Position numbers and translations under genes: made by a program. Positions 10,142 through 19,495 of a stretch of DNA of 64,000 nt are shown here, in pieces. Source of the stretch: DASQEH01 sp963765725 (GTDB taxonomy: Bacteria; Actinomycetota; Actinomycetes; Propionibacteriales; Nocardioidaceae); assembly GCA_963765725.1 (NCBI GenBank), contig CAVXXI010000003.1:434001-498000 (forward strand). Reading direction: 5' to 3'. The stretch's first letter is position 1. Every line of letters starts with the position of its first letter. The notes under the pieces were generated by a model. It saw nothing but the letters and a program-made list of their open reading frames with translations. It was not told the origin of the DNA and searched no databases.

Positions 10142-11383
10142 TCAGCGCAACCGCACGCGGAGCAGCCTGTCGTCACCCGGGCGCGGCGTTGCTCGCCCGT
10201 CGGTGTTGCTGGTGGTGAACCACAGGTAGCCACGAGCCACGGCAGTCGTGCGGATCCGACCGTACCTGCCGGTGTACAGGGCCCGCTTGCTGGCGACCCG
10301 ACGCCCGTCGAGCACGACCCGCCAGATGCGGTGACCGGTGAGGGCGCCGATGTATGCGACGGTCCTCCCGTGTACGCGGGTGATGGCGATGCCGCTCGGA
10401 CCTGCGTGGTCGGTCACCCAGACCGTCTTCGGGTTGGTGAACCTGCGGTCGCTCGACCTTCCCTCGACGATGGGCCAGCCGTAGTTGTGCCCGGGCCGGA
10501 TCAGGTTCAGCTCGTCGTACGCGTGGTCGCCGAACTCGGTCGCCCACAGCCGGCCCGCCGAGTCCCACGCGAGCCCCTCGACGTTGCGATGACCGTAGGA
10601 GTAGACCACTGAGTGAGGGAACGGGTTGCCCGGCGCCGGCGCGCCGCGAGGCGTCATCCGCAGGATCTTGCCGCCCAGTGAGCGGCGGTTCTGCGCCCGC
10701 GACGGCACCTCGGCCTCGCCGGTCGTCACGTACAGCATGCCGTCGGGACCGAAGGAGATCCGGCCGCCGTTGTGGTGCAGGCCGCGCGGGATGCCGCTGA
10801 AGACCAGGTGCTTGGTGCCGAGCCGGTGGTGATGCCAGGTCATCCGCACCACGCGGTTGTCGCGCGCGCTGCTCAGGTACGCGTACACCTGGTGGTCCGC
10901 GCGGAAGTGCGGCGACAGGGCCAGACCGAGCAGACCCGCCTCGCCGCCCTGGTCGCCGTTCGAGCGCACTCCTCGAACTCGCTTGACCAGCCGCTTCGAG
11001 CCGTCTGGGTGGACGAGCACGATCTGCGCGCGGTCCCGTTCGCCCACCAGGACTCCGCCACCGGGCAGGAAGGCGAGCCCCCAAGGCGCGTCCAGGTGCC
11101 GGGTCACGACGGTCGGCTCGAGGGTGTGCTCGGCCACGTGCGGCGGTGGCGCACCGGCTGATCGCGTCGACCGGGTCGGCGCTGCAGAGGTCGTGGACAA
11201 CGCCGGGTGAGAGGAGGGCGAGGCTGCCGTCGACCTCGCCCGAGCCGGGCGTGACCCGTCCGGCGACGCTTGCGAGGCGGTGCAGCCACAGACCATCACG
11301 GCGGCCACGAGCGCGGCGAGGCCCTGCCGGGCGCCCCGCCAGGCGGAGGCCCGCCGCCTACCCGGTGCCCGTGCTCGGTCCAT
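10142..11383 (-). CDS. PQQ-dependent sugar dehydrogenase, secreted
   Basis: A 413-residue glucose/sorbosone dehydrogenase-type beta-propeller. It has a basic N-terminus, a hydrophobic stretch GLAALVAAVMVCGC that looks like a lipoprotein signal with cysteine at about residue 34, and a Ser/Thr/Pro-rich linker before the propeller. Propeller motifs include LDAPWGLAFLPGGGVLVGERD, GLLGLALSPHF, HHNGGRISFGPDGMLYVTTGE, YSYGHRNVEGLAWDSAGRLWATEFG and ELNLIRPGHNYGWPIVEG, all typical of the soluble aldose dehydrogenase fold that binds PQQ and calcium. It probably acts at the cell surface; the sugar oxidised is unknown. No PQQ synthesis genes are in the window. Confidence 0.9.
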   Translation of the reverse strand: MDRARAPGRRRASAWRGARQGLAALVAAVMVCGCTASQASPDGSRPARARSTAASPSSHPALSTTSAAPTRSTRSAGAPPPHVAEHTLEPTVVTRHLDAPWGLAFLPGGGVLVGERDRAQIVLVHPDGSKRLVKRVRGVRSNGDQGGEAGLLGLALSPHFRADHQVYAYLSSARDNRVVRMTWHHHRLGTKHLVFSGIPRGLHHNGGRISFGPDGMLYVTTGEAEVPSRAQNRRSLGGKILRMTPRGAPAPGNPFPHSVVYSYGHRNVEGLAWDSAGRLWATEFGDHAYDELNLIRPGHNYGWPIVEGRSSDRRFTNPKTVWVTDHAGPSGIAITRVHGRTVAYIGALTGHRIWRVVLDGRRVASKRALYTGRYGRIRTTAVARGYLWFTTSNTDGRATPRPGDDRLLRVRLR

Positions 11384-11436
11384 CGCCTAATCGTCGCCCG
11401 GATCGCCAGTACCGGCAACGGCGCTCCCCGTCGTGG

Positions 11437-11442
11437 TTACCT
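11437..11442 (+). promoter_or_regulatory. Predicted -10 box (TACCTT) for a leaderless transcript
   Basis: TACCTT fits the actinobacterial TANNNT -10 box and ends 8 bases before the GTG at 11451, so transcription probably starts at the start codon itself. Confidence 0.5.
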
Positions 11443-11450
11443 TGGACGCC

Positions 11451-11792
11451 GTGAGATATGAGGTCCCCGCTGTCGAGATCGCCGATGTCCCGACGCCACT
11501 GCCGAGCGGCGTGGTGGTCCTCGACGTCCGCGAGCCAGAGGAGTGGCGCGCGGGGCACATCGACGAGGCTCTCCACGTCCCGATTCGACAGCTGCCGGCG
11601 CGGATCGAGGAGTTGCCGGCTGACCGGCAGGTGCTCGTCGTCTGCAGGGTAGGTGCCCGGTCGGCGTCGGCGACGGCGTTCCTGGTGTCGCTCGGGCGCA
11701 ACGCGGTCAATCTCAACGGGGGAATGAACGCCTGGGCTGCTGCCGGCAGGTCGATGGTCGCGGAGGGGGACGCCTCTCCTCGCGTCGCCTGA
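11451..11792 (+). CDS. Rhodanese-like domain protein
   Basis: A single rhodanese domain of 113 residues. The sequence VVVLDVREPEEWRAGHIDEA is the entry motif and LVVCRVGARSASAT holds the active-site loop with the persulfide-forming cysteine at about residue 67. Single-domain rhodaneses carry sulfur for thiosulfate, sulfide or cofactor chemistry; the partner is unknown. The GTG at 11451 is preferred to the in-frame GTG at 11433 because a -10 box at 11437-11442 would place the transcript start at 11451, giving a leaderless mRNA. It is divergent from the sugar dehydrogenase. Confidence 0.88.
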   Translation: MRYEVPAVEIADVPTPLPSGVVVLDVREPEEWRAGHIDEALHVPIRQLPARIEELPADRQVLVVCRVGARSASATAFLVSLGRNAVNLNGGMNAWAAAGRSMVAEGDASPRVA

Positions 11793-11882
11793 TACGAGGC
11801 CCCAAGATCCGACTTCGCCGACCAGGTGCACCCGACGCTACGACTCGCTACCCGAATCTAGCGATTCTCCTAGACCAGCTCA

Positions 11883-11888
11883 TAGAGT
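11883..11888 (+). promoter_or_regulatory. Predicted -10 box (TAGAGT) for a leaderless transcript
   Basis: TAGAGT matches TANNNT and ends 7 bases before the GTG at 11896, favouring that codon over the upstream GTG at 11887. Confidence 0.45.
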
Positions 11889-11895
11889 GTTAGCC

Positions 11896-13089
11896 GTGGA
11901 CCCGATCCGGAACCCGTACGCCCCGGGCGCGGGTCAGCATCCCCCCGAGCTGGCCGGTCGAGACCGCGAGCTGGAGCAGTTCGAGGTGACGCTGCAGCGT
12001 CTCGCCGGTGGTCGGCCCGAGCGATCCCTCGTCCTGTCGGGACTGCGCGGGGTCGGCAAGACGGTGCTGCTCAACGCGCTCCGCAGCCGCGCTGTCCACC
12101 GCGCCTGGGGCACCGGCAAGCTCGAGGCCCGTCCGGACCAGGGCATCCGCAGTCCGCTGGCGCAGGCGGTGTACGCGGCTGTACGCGACCTCGGTCATCG
12201 ACACCGCGACGCCGACCGGGTCGACACGGTCAGCGGCGTGGTGAAGGCGTTCGCGCTGCGAACGACGGTCAGCGAGCGCCGCGGGCAGCGATGGCACCCG
12301 CCGGTCGACGTCGTGGCCGCCAAGGGCCGCGCCGACACGGGCGACCTCGAGACCGACGTCACCGAGCTCTTCGCCGACGTGGCCGATCTCGCCGCGGATC
12401 TGTCGGTCGGAGTCGCGATCTTCATCGACGAGATGCAGGACGTCGCGCCGGGCGAGCTTTCCGCGTTGTGTGCTGCCTGCCACGAGATCAGCCAACAGCG
12501 CGCACCGCTGGTGATCGTTGGTGCCGGCCTGCCGCACCTTCCGACGGCTCTGTCGGCGTCGAAGTCGTACGCAGAACGGCTGTTCCAGTACCGCGCCATC
12601 GACCGGCTCTCCCGCCTGGACTGCGACCGTGCTCTCCGGGTGCCCGCATCGGGAGAGCACGTCGAGTACGACGACGAAGCACTCGACCGTCTCTACGGGC
12701 TGACCGACGGCTACCCCTACTTCGTACAGGCCTACGGCAAGGCGACCTGGGACGCGGCGCCCGCCACGCCGATCACCCGCCGCGACGTCGACGACGCGGC
12801 CCCGCAGGCCGAGTCGGAGCTCGGCATCGGCTTCTTCGGCGCGCGCTTCGAACGTGCGACGCCCGCGGAGCGCGAGTACATGCGCGCGATGGCCGACCTC
12901 GGCGCGACCACCCTCGACGGACCAGTCTCCACAGCCGAGGTCGCGAAGCGTCTCGGACGACGCCCACAGTCGCTCTCGCCGGCGCGGGACGGGTTGATCA
13001 AGAAGGGGCTCGTGTACGCCGAGGAGCGAGGGGTCGTGCGGTTCACGGTCCCCCACTTCGGTGCCTTCCTGCGTACGTCTCGCGGGTGA
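11896..13089 (+). CDS. AAA-type ATPase (Orc1/Cdc6- or STAND-like)
   Basis: A 397-residue P-loop ATPase. Walker A is SGLRGVGKT near residues 46-54; Walker B is VGVAIFIDEMQDV near 173-185; a sensor-1-like segment follows (PLVIVGAGLPHLPT). The C-terminal part has a winged-helix look (TAEVAKRLGRRPQSLSPARDGLIKKGLVYAEERGVVRFTVPHFG), as in archaeal Cdc6-like and actinobacterial AAA_16-type ATPases. It may be a DNA- or protein-binding regulator; no partner gene is adjacent. The start is the GTG at 11896, just downstream of a -10 box; the GTG at 11887 is an alternative. Confidence 0.8.
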   Translation: MDPIRNPYAPGAGQHPPELAGRDRELEQFEVTLQRLAGGRPERSLVLSGLRGVGKTVLLNALRSRAVHRAWGTGKLEARPDQGIRSPLAQAVYAAVRDLGHRHRDADRVDTVSGVVKAFALRTTVSERRGQRWHPPVDVVAAKGRADTGDLETDVTELFADVADLAADLSVGVAIFIDEMQDVAPGELSALCAACHEISQQRAPLVIVGAGLPHLPTALSASKSYAERLFQYRAIDRLSRLDCDRALRVPASGEHVEYDDEALDRLYGLTDGYPYFVQAYGKATWDAAPATPITRRDVDDAAPQAESELGIGFFGARFERATPAEREYMRAMADLGATTLDGPVSTAEVAKRLGRRPQSLSPARDGLIKKGLVYAEERGVVRFTVPHFGAFLRTSRG

Positions 13090-13169
13090 AGATTGCCGAG
13101 ACACCTCGGGCGGCGGCCCGCGGGGCTAGGCTCGACGCGCCGATACCGACGCACCGACGGGGGCTTGCG

Positions 13170-14232
13170 ATGGCGACAGCAGCCGAGCCCCCGGACTCCT
13201 CGCAGCGCCCACCGACCGAGGAGCAGCCTCGCGCGGTCACGTGGCAGCCCCTCCCGTCGCCTGACGCGCCGATGCCGCCGCCGGCATCGGCCCCCGACGG
13301 AGGTCCGCTGTACCCGCCGCCGAACGCTCCGCCCGCTGCCCAGCCGGGACCGCCGTACGCCCGGCCGCCCGGACCGCCACCGGCTGCCGAGCCCGGACCG
13401 CCGTACGCCCCGGAGCCCGGAACGTACTCGCCGCCGACCCCGGGAACGTACCCGCCCCCGTACGCGCCGGGCCCCGAGTCGTACCCGCGTCCCTATGCAC
13501 CGAGCCCTGGAGCGCACCCTGGCTCCGCGGGGACCGCGCCGCCGCCGTACCCGTACGCGTACCCGCCCGGCGCCGGCGGCTCACCGCCGCCGTACCCGTA
13601 CGCGTACCCGCCCGGCGCAGGCGGCTCACCGCCGGCGTACGGCTACCCGCCCAGCCAGCCCCAGTGGTACCAGCAGCCGCAACCGGCTCCCGGTCATGCA
13701 CCGACGCATCCATCGCCGTCGGACGGGACCGCGACGCTGATCGGTCTCGTCGTAGCGGCCGTCGTGAGCCTGGCCTACGCGGGGTGGGCGTTCACGGCAC
13801 GCCGGGCGATCTTCGCCGACTTCAGCAGCGGGCCGTACGGTGACGACGGACGACGCCCGCGCCAGCGACACGATCGACACCTTCCTGCTCGTGGTGGCGG
13901 GCATCACGGTGGTCGTCGCGGTGGCGCTGTGGCTCGCCCGGCTGACCAGACGCCGTACGGCGGGCGGCGGCCTACTGCTCACCGGCCTCACGTTGACGGC
14001 GGTTGGCGTCGTCGTCGTGGCCCTCGGGATCTGGCTCGACGGGATCGTGACGGGCGCGGCCACGCAGTCGGCGCAGGGCTTGCGAGGCGTCACGGCGACG
14101 GTCGTCTGCGGTTCCGGCTTCGTCGTGCTCGCGCTCGGGCTGCTGCTCGGTGCCGTCGTCGTACGCGGCCCCGGCGAGGCGCCCCCGGCGAACCCACCCG
14201 GCCCGGCGATCGGCCACCCCTGGCAGACCTGA
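13170..14232 (+). pseudogene. Proline-rich membrane protein, frame broken by one extra base
   Basis: Begins MATAAEPPDSSQRPPTEEQP and runs through about 185 residues of Pro/Gly/Tyr/Ala-rich sequence, including two copies of a 14-residue block YPYAYPPGAGGSPP. A first membrane segment follows (GLVVAAVVSLAYAGWAFTA). Near 13839-13840 the frame changes: reading after FSSGPY, one G must be skipped to continue VTTDDARASDTIDTFLLVVAG and three more membrane segments ending PGPAIGHPWQT. With one base removed from the GG pair the product is 353 residues with four membrane segments and a cytoplasmic proline-rich tail, resembling the DUF4328-type layout (family uncertain). The second part also has its own GTG at 13840, so a split pair of proteins cannot be excluded. 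Confidence 0.65.
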
Positions 14233-14296
14233 GAGTGACATGAGACGTTGGGCGGGGCGAGGTCGCGCGTTCATGTAGCCGTGCCACCATGTTGAT

Positions 14297-15190
14297 ATGA
14301 CGGTTTTGCGCATGCCGCGAATCGATCTGCGAGTACCAGGCCTGCGACACCGTCCACAGGTGGCCTGGTCCGTCTCCACCGAGACCCCACAGGTGATCGC
14401 GCACCGTGGCGCGAGCTCCTCGGCGGCCGAGCACACGCTGGCCGCCTACATGCAGGCCCTCGCCGACGGCGCTGACGGCCTGGAGTGCGACGTCCGGCTG
14501 ACGGCCGACGGCCACCTGGTGTGCGTCCACGACCGGAGGATCGACCGTACGAGCAACGGAACAGGGTCGGTATCCGGCCAGCAGCTCGAGCAGCTCGAGG
14601 AGCTCGACTGGGCGTCGTGGAAACGGCCGTGGAAGGAGTACGACGACGACTCCGCCGAGCCGATCCCCCCGACGTCGAGCATCCTGACCCTGGAGTGTCT
14701 CCTCGACACCGTGCACGACTGGGGCCAGCCGGTCGACCTGGCGATCGAGACCAAGCACCCCACCCGTTACGCGGGGCTGGTCGAGCGTCGCCTCGTCGAG
14801 CTGCTCGACCGCTACGGATGGGCGCGACCCAAGCGGGGGCAGGTCTCACCCGCCCGCGTGATGAGCTTCTCGTGGATGAGCCTTCGCCGCTGCCTGGAGA
14901 TGGCTCCGGCGCTGGAGATGGTCTACCTGATGGACCGGATGCCGCTCCGCTTCCGCGACGGCACCCTGCCGCTCGGATCGCGGGTGGCCGGCCCGTCGAT
15001 GAACATCATCAAGTCGCACCCCGAGTACGTCGCGAAGGCACACTCCGCGGGCAACAGTGTGCACGTCTGGACGGTCAACGAGCCCGCAGAGCTCGAGCTG
15101 TGCGCCTCCCTCGACGTCGACGCCGTGATCACCGACAACCCACGGGCGATCCGGCGTCAGCTCACCGAGCGGAGCTCGCAGCGGTCGTGA
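14297..15190 (+). CDS. Glycerophosphodiester phosphodiesterase
   Basis: A 297-residue GDPD-family TIM barrel that hydrolyses glycerophosphodiesters to glycerol 3-phosphate and an alcohol. VIAHRGASSSAAEHTLAAY near residues 33-51 holds the catalytic HR and the metal-binding Glu, GADGLECDVRLTADGHLVCVHD near 59-80 holds the E-x-D pair and the catalytic His, and the barrel ends with VHVWTVNEPAELELCASLDVDAVITDNP. There is no signal peptide, so it is probably cytoplasmic. The ATG at 14297 is the first of the frame. The next gene begins 123 bases further on. Confidence 0.93.
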   Translation: MTVLRMPRIDLRVPGLRHRPQVAWSVSTETPQVIAHRGASSSAAEHTLAAYMQALADGADGLECDVRLTADGHLVCVHDRRIDRTSNGTGSVSGQQLEQLEELDWASWKRPWKEYDDDSAEPIPPTSSILTLECLLDTVHDWGQPVDLAIETKHPTRYAGLVERRLVELLDRYGWARPKRGQVSPARVMSFSWMSLRRCLEMAPALEMVYLMDRMPLRFRDGTLPLGSRVAGPSMNIIKSHPEYVAKAHSAGNSVHVWTVNEPAELELCASLDVDAVITDNPRAIRRQLTERSSQRS

Positions 15191-15313
15191 CGGGACCGCT
15201 CTTCAGCCGGTTTCAATTCAGGTGACGCAGCGTAACCTCGCCTCTCGGTGTTTCGTTGAGCGGGTGTTCGGGGCGTACGCGGATGGACGCCATGGCGCAA
15301 CATCGAGGAAGTC

Positions 15314-15718
15314 ATGCAGACGCAGGCGGTCGGCGAGTGGTCGTGGTTGCTGCCGTTCACTGCACGCTCGGCGGGCGCGGGACGTGGTCACGTGACGGCG
15401 ATCCTGCGGTCGGAAGGGGTTGCCCAGTCGACGATCGACGATGCCTGCGCCGTGCTCACCGAGCTGCTCGCCAACGCCGTCCGGCATGCTCGCCCCCGGC
15501 GCGACGGCCAGGTGCTGGTCAGCATGGTCCTCGACAACGCGACGGTGTCGATCGCCGTCGCCGACGGCGGCGCGACGACCGTTCCGTCCCTGCGCAACCC
15601 GCCCGCACTGGCCCCCGGCGGCAGGGGACTCGGTATCGTGCACACACTCACCCGCGACTGGGGTGTGCGCGCGGCCGCCGAGGGCAACACAGTCTTCGGG
15701 GTCCTGAGCCGGATCTGA
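15314..15718 (+). CDS. ATP-binding protein, SpoIIAB/RsbW-like anti-sigma kinase family
   Basis: A 134-residue GHKL-fold domain. The N box is LTELLANAVRHARP near residues 48-61, the G1 box is VADGGATTVP, and the G2-like loop is PGGRGLGIVHTLTRDWGV near 101-118. Proteins of this HATPase_c_2 type in actinobacteria act as serine kinases or anti-sigma factors that control SigF-type sigma factors through anti-anti-sigma partners. No partner lies next to it here; a SigB/F-type sigma gene is present at 425-1276, but a link is only possible. GAGGAAG precedes the ATG by 3 bases, and the gene is followed 15 bases later by the DUF5926 gene. Confidence 0.85.
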   Translation: MQTQAVGEWSWLLPFTARSAGAGRGHVTAILRSEGVAQSTIDDACAVLTELLANAVRHARPRRDGQVLVSMVLDNATVSIAVADGGATTVPSLRNPPALAPGGRGLGIVHTLTRDWGVRAAAEGNTVFGVLSRI

Positions 15719-15733
15719 GCGGGAGGGGCCGCT

Positions 15734-16696
15734 GTGGCCAAGAAGGCACGTAGCCGTCAGCGGTCGGAAGTCGCGTCCGGCGGCGACGGCGTCGGACCCC
15801 GGCAGCCGTGCCCGTGCGGCTCGGGCCGGCGCTACAAGGCTTGTCACGGTAGCGCCGGCGGGCCGGCGGCCCAGGTGGTGCGTACGTTCCAGGGCCTGCC
15901 AGGGGAGTGCGACTGGGTTGCCCTGCGGGAGTTCGTCCCGGCCGCCACGGCGAGCCTGCAGCTGCGCACGGATGCGTACGACGGTCTTGCCGACGGGCGC
16001 ACCGTGACGGTGACGACCGTGCTGCCCGGCATCGCCCCGGCACTCGTCCGGGCGGACGGCGAGATCAGGCTCGCGGTACAGGTGGCGCACCAGTCCGCGG
16101 ACCTCAGCCGCGACTACGCCGAGGCGCTGCGGCTGGCCCTGCTCGGTTCCCCTGGCGAGTCGGTCGTCATGGCGGACCTGCCCACCGGCCCCGGAACCCG
16201 GCTGCAGGACGTGGTGGATCCCGCGGCGACGTTCGCGGTGACGGTGCTGGACGGGTTCGACTTCTGGTTCGACGAGGCCGAGCGGGCCGAACCGTCCGTC
16301 GCCGCCACGCTCGAGAACCTGAACGCCTCGGTGGACCCCACCTCGCGCCTCGAGGGCGTCGAGGCGGCGTACTGGACCTCCGTCGGTACGAGGGAGCACC
16401 TGCGCTGGGTGCAGCCGCTCGACGAGGAGCTGCTGCTCAGCGCCCTCGCGCGCCTGCACGTCGCTGGAGCAGACGGCCTCGGACCGCAGTCACGACTGGT
16501 CGGCTCGTTCCGTGCGCACGGGCTGCTCGTACCGGTCTGGGACCTGCCGTCGGGTACCGGTGCGGCCGCCCTGGAGGCACCGGCGGCCGCCTTCGCGGCG
16601 CGGCTCGCCGACGCGATGGCCGACACCTCCCCGCTCACCAACGAGCAGCGCTCGGCGCGCAGCGGTCTCGCGAACCGCCAGATCACCATCCACTGA
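15734..16696 (+). CDS. DUF5926 family protein with N-terminal SEC-C motif
   Basis: A 320-residue protein with a basic N-terminus (MAKKARSRQRSEV), then a SEC-C zinc motif PCPCGSGRRYKACHG near residues 25-40, and a long conserved domain of unknown function (FQGLPGECDWVALREFVPAATA onward). The C-terminus is SGLANRQITIH. This architecture is common in actinobacteria as DUF5926. The SEC-C motif binds zinc and is found in SecA and in many proteins that contact ribosomes or other proteins. GTG start with GGGAGGGG upstream. It is probably cotranscribed with the anti-sigma-like gene before it. Function unknown. Confidence 0.88.
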   Translation: MAKKARSRQRSEVASGGDGVGPRQPCPCGSGRRYKACHGSAGGPAAQVVRTFQGLPGECDWVALREFVPAATASLQLRTDAYDGLADGRTVTVTTVLPGIAPALVRADGEIRLAVQVAHQSADLSRDYAEALRLALLGSPGESVVMADLPTGPGTRLQDVVDPAATFAVTVLDGFDFWFDEAERAEPSVAATLENLNASVDPTSRLEGVEAAYWTSVGTREHLRWVQPLDEELLLSALARLHVAGADGLGPQSRLVGSFRAHGLLVPVWDLPSGTGAAALEAPAAAFAARLADAMADTSPLTNEQRSARSGLANRQITIH

Positions 16697-16704
16697 CCCT
16701 CCGC

Positions 16705-16836
16705 CGACCGGGCACATATGTAGCCTCGAGCGGTCACGAATGTGCGGTCGACCGGGCAGATATGTAGCCTCGAGCGGTCACGAATATGCGGTCGACCGGG
16801 CTGATGTGCAGCGTCGAGCGGCCACGTGTCCTCAAC
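16705..16836 (+). repeat. 22-bp tandem array C between convergent genes
   Basis: Six contiguous 22-bp units start at 16705, 16727, 16749, 16771, 16793 and 16815. Two kinds alternate: odd units begin CGACCGGGCA and even units begin CGAGCGGTCACGAA, giving a 44-bp higher-order period. The array lies directly after the DUF5926 stop and before the 3' end of arcA. The remaining bases to 17073 show no gene. Confidence 0.85.
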
Positions 16837-17073
16837 GGAATCCGTTGCCGATGCATGCTCGGGCTGCGGCGAACCGAGAAAATCAACGTCTTCGCGCGCC
16901 TTCTGCGCATCGACGCGGGCAACTGCTCTAAACTTCAACTACACCCGGTCGCTGCTGGATCCCCCGTCGGCGGCGACTGGGTCTCCAAACTTTCGGGCGA
17001 GTCGAGCCCGTGCCAACGCCGACGTCGACCCCGCGCTGGCCGCAAGCCCGTCAGTCCGCGACGCGGCAGCCCG

Positions 17074-18288
17074 TCAGAGCGGGTCGCGCGAGATCGGGCA
17101 GGACATACACCGAGGTCCGCCCCGCCCGGAGCCGAGCTCGGAGCCGGAGATGGCGATGACGTCGATTCCAGCCTCGACGAGACGCTGGTTCGTCTCGATG
17201 TTCCGCTCGTAGGCGACGGCCAACCGCGGAGCCACGGCGAGGGTGTTGTTCCCGTCATCCCACTGCTCGCGCTCGGCGGTGACCGGGTCGAGGCCGGTGT
17301 CGATCTGACGCAGGGTGTCGATGCCCATCGCCTTCGCGGCGGCGACGAGGAAGGGCTCGGCGTCCGCGACGTCGAGCTGCATCAGAGACTCTTCGTCGTT
17401 CGGCTCGTGACAGGTGACCGCGTGAGCCGCCAGCGTGTCGGCGATGTTGGGGTACATCACGATCGCATCGGTGTCGACCATCGTGCACACCGTGTCGAGG
17501 TGCATCGTCGCCCGCTCCTGGGCGATCGGGACCGCCAGCACGGTATGGGCGAGCTCGGCGGCGATCACACTGCGGGCGAAGCGCTCGACGCCGGCGGGGG
17601 TCGTACGCTCACCGACGCCGATGGCGATCACGCCAGGAGCCAACAGGAGTACGTCGCCGCCTTCCACATGCTCGCGCTGCCAGCCGTGCAGCCGCCGGAC
17701 GCCCGAGAACCGCGGGTGGAACGTGTAGATCAGCTCCGTCAGCTGGGTCTCGCGGGCGCGGGCGGGCATCGCAAGGCTCGTGATCGCGACGCGGTCGGGC
17801 AGCCACACCGACGAGTCGCGCGTGAAGAGCAGGTTGGGCAGCGGGTCGAGCAGGAAGTCGTCGCGCGGCAGCAGGCTGGTGACGAGCCCGAACCCGCCTC
17901 TGACCTCGTCGTTGCGTACGCCCGCTGTGATCGCAGCGGCGAGCTCCTCGGGTGAGAGCTCCTGCAGCCACCCGGTCAGGTACCGGCGCAGGGTGTCGCC
18001 GAGCCGGAGCGTCGCCGTGACCTGCGCGATCGCTTGTACTCGCGCAACGGGATCCTCGAGAGCCTCGGTCAGCAGCTCGACGAGGTACAGCACCTCGACT
18101 CCCCGGTCACGGAGCGCAGCGGCGAACGCGTCGTGCTCGTCTTGCGCGCGGGCGACCCACGGGATGCCGTCGAAGAGCAGGCTGTCGTTGTTGCGCGGAG
18201 TAAGCCGTTTGAGCTCCGGTCCTGGCCGGTGGAGCATGACGGTACGGAGCCTGCCGACCTCACTGTCTGCGCCGAGGGGGGTGGTCAT
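17074..18288 (-). CDS. arcA: Arginine deiminase
   Basis: Hydrolyses arginine to citrulline and ammonia. The 404 residues hold the guanidino-modifying enzyme fold: the N-terminal EVGRLRTVMLHRPGPELKRLTP, PLPNLLFTRDSSVW, the EHVEGGDVLLL segment with a catalytic acid, the HLDTVCTMVD block with the catalytic His, and the C-terminal GGPRCMSCP loop with the catalytic Cys at about residue 397. The gene stands alone: no ornithine carbamoyltransferase, carbamate kinase or antiporter is nearby, so a full ADI energy pathway is not shown. It is convergent with the DUF5926 gene; array C separates them. Confidence 0.95.
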   Translation of the reverse strand: MTTPLGADSEVGRLRTVMLHRPGPELKRLTPRNNDSLLFDGIPWVARAQDEHDAFAAALRDRGVEVLYLVELLTEALEDPVARVQAIAQVTATLRLGDTLRRYLTGWLQELSPEELAAAITAGVRNDEVRGGFGLVTSLLPRDDFLLDPLPNLLFTRDSSVWLPDRVAITSLAMPARARETQLTELIYTFHPRFSGVRRLHGWQREHVEGGDVLLLAPGVIAIGVGERTTPAGVERFARSVIAAELAHTVLAVPIAQERATMHLDTVCTMVDTDAIVMYPNIADTLAAHAVTCHEPNDEESLMQLDVADAEPFLVAAAKAMGIDTLRQIDTGLDPVTAEREQWDDGNNTLAVAPRLAVAYERNIETNQRLVEAGIDVIAISGSELGSGRGGPRCMSCPISRDPL

Positions 18289-18314
18289 GATGCGCAGCCT
18301 AACGGCCTCGGTCG

Positions 18315-19495
18315 CTACTCCGTCCAGAACGCGGAGGCCCGGCTGATCGCCTCCGCGAGGACCGCCTTCATCGGGCGTCCGAGCGCAGCTGCCGCGGCCG
18401 CGACGTCGTCGTACTCGGGCTGTACGTTGACGACGGCGCCCCGTGACGCGCCAGCTTGACGGCGATCCGCTGGCCGTCGACGGTGACTGAGCTGAGCTCC
18501 CGCGCGAGGGCGAGCTTTCCGGTGACCGTGCGACGCATCCCGATGGCGGAGGTCTGCTCGAAAACCACCGCCTGTACGCGCTCCTCGTGCTCGCCTGGTA
18601 CCAGCACCGAGAGCGTGTGCGCGGGTCGGCCCTTCTTCATCACGATGGGGGTGAGCCATGCGTCCGAGGCGCCCGCTTCGAGCACGCTCGCCAGTACGGC
18701 GGGCCACAGCCGCGGGTCCAGGTCGTCGACGTTGGTCTCCAGAACGACGGCAACCCCGGCGTGTGGCGAGGCGGACGCTTCTGGCGCAGCCCCTACGAAC
18801 AGCCGCAGGATGTTGGGGTGGCTCGCGAAGTCTCGACTTCCGGCGCCCGACCCGACTCGCTCGACCGTCATTGGGGGGAGCGGGCCCCAGGCCGTCACCC
18901 AGTGGCGCAGCAGAGCCGCGCCGGTCGGTGTACACAGCTCCGACGCGGCCGGTCCCGCAAGGGTCGGAACGCCGGTGAGCAGCGCGGCCACAGCGGGGGG
19001 TGGGACGCTCAGCCGTCCGTGCTGGGTCTCGACGGTGCCGGAGCCCACGGCGACGGGTCCGCAGTGGAGCTGGTCGAGCCGCAACGACACCATTCCCGCA
19101 CACACGCCGACGATGTCCGCGATCGCGTCGAGCGCGCCCACCTCGTGGAAGTGCACCTCGCTCGCGGAGACGCCGTGCACTGCGGCCTCGGCCTCACCGA
19201 GCGCGGTGAAGACCTCCGACGCGTGCCGAGCGACGTCGGGCTCGAGCTCCGCGGCTGCGATGAGAGCGAGTACGTCGGCGAGTCCCCGATGCGTGCTCGA
19301 GGAAGCGACCTCGACCTGGGCGTGGACGGCGACGAGCCCCGCACGGCGCACGCGGTGCGGCGTCAGGCTGAAGGGCTCAGGTGCGACGGCAGCGACCGCC
19401 CTCGTCATGGCCGTCTCGTCGGCTCCCGCGTCGATGAGGGCACCGAGCAGCATGTCGCCGCTCGCCCCCGCGGCGGCGTCGATCCAGCCGATCAT
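18315..19495 (-). pseudogene. larC: LarC, nickel-insertase for the nickel-pincer cofactor (C-terminal frame broken)
   Basis: LarC inserts nickel into the pyridinium dithiocarboxylate (NPN) cofactor in a CTP-dependent reaction. The ATG at 19495 begins MIGWIDAAAGASGDMLLGALIDAG, the typical LarC N-terminus; EVHFHEVGALDAIADIVG and NVDDLDPRLWPAVL are also family motifs. Near 18437-18450 the frame fails: after IAVKLARHGA the expected VVNVQPEYDDVAAAAAALGR, ending in AFWTE, is found in another frame and ends at 18315. Two extra bases (or one missing) explain the break. With the break repaired the protein is about 392 residues, the normal length. The start overlaps the larB stop as ATGA. Confidence 0.82.

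Noticed and set aside
12291..13169. Upstream extension of the proline-rich protein frame through the ATPase gene
   Set aside because: It overlaps the ATPase on the same strand in another frame and has no start or conserved features; the ATG at 13170 begins the conserved-looking part.
16736..16938. Small ORFs inside arrays C, D and E with repeated RPLDRTFAPARP-like peptides
   Set aside because: They are translations of the 22-bp repeats (22 is not a multiple of 3, so all frames cycle) and have no ribosome sites.
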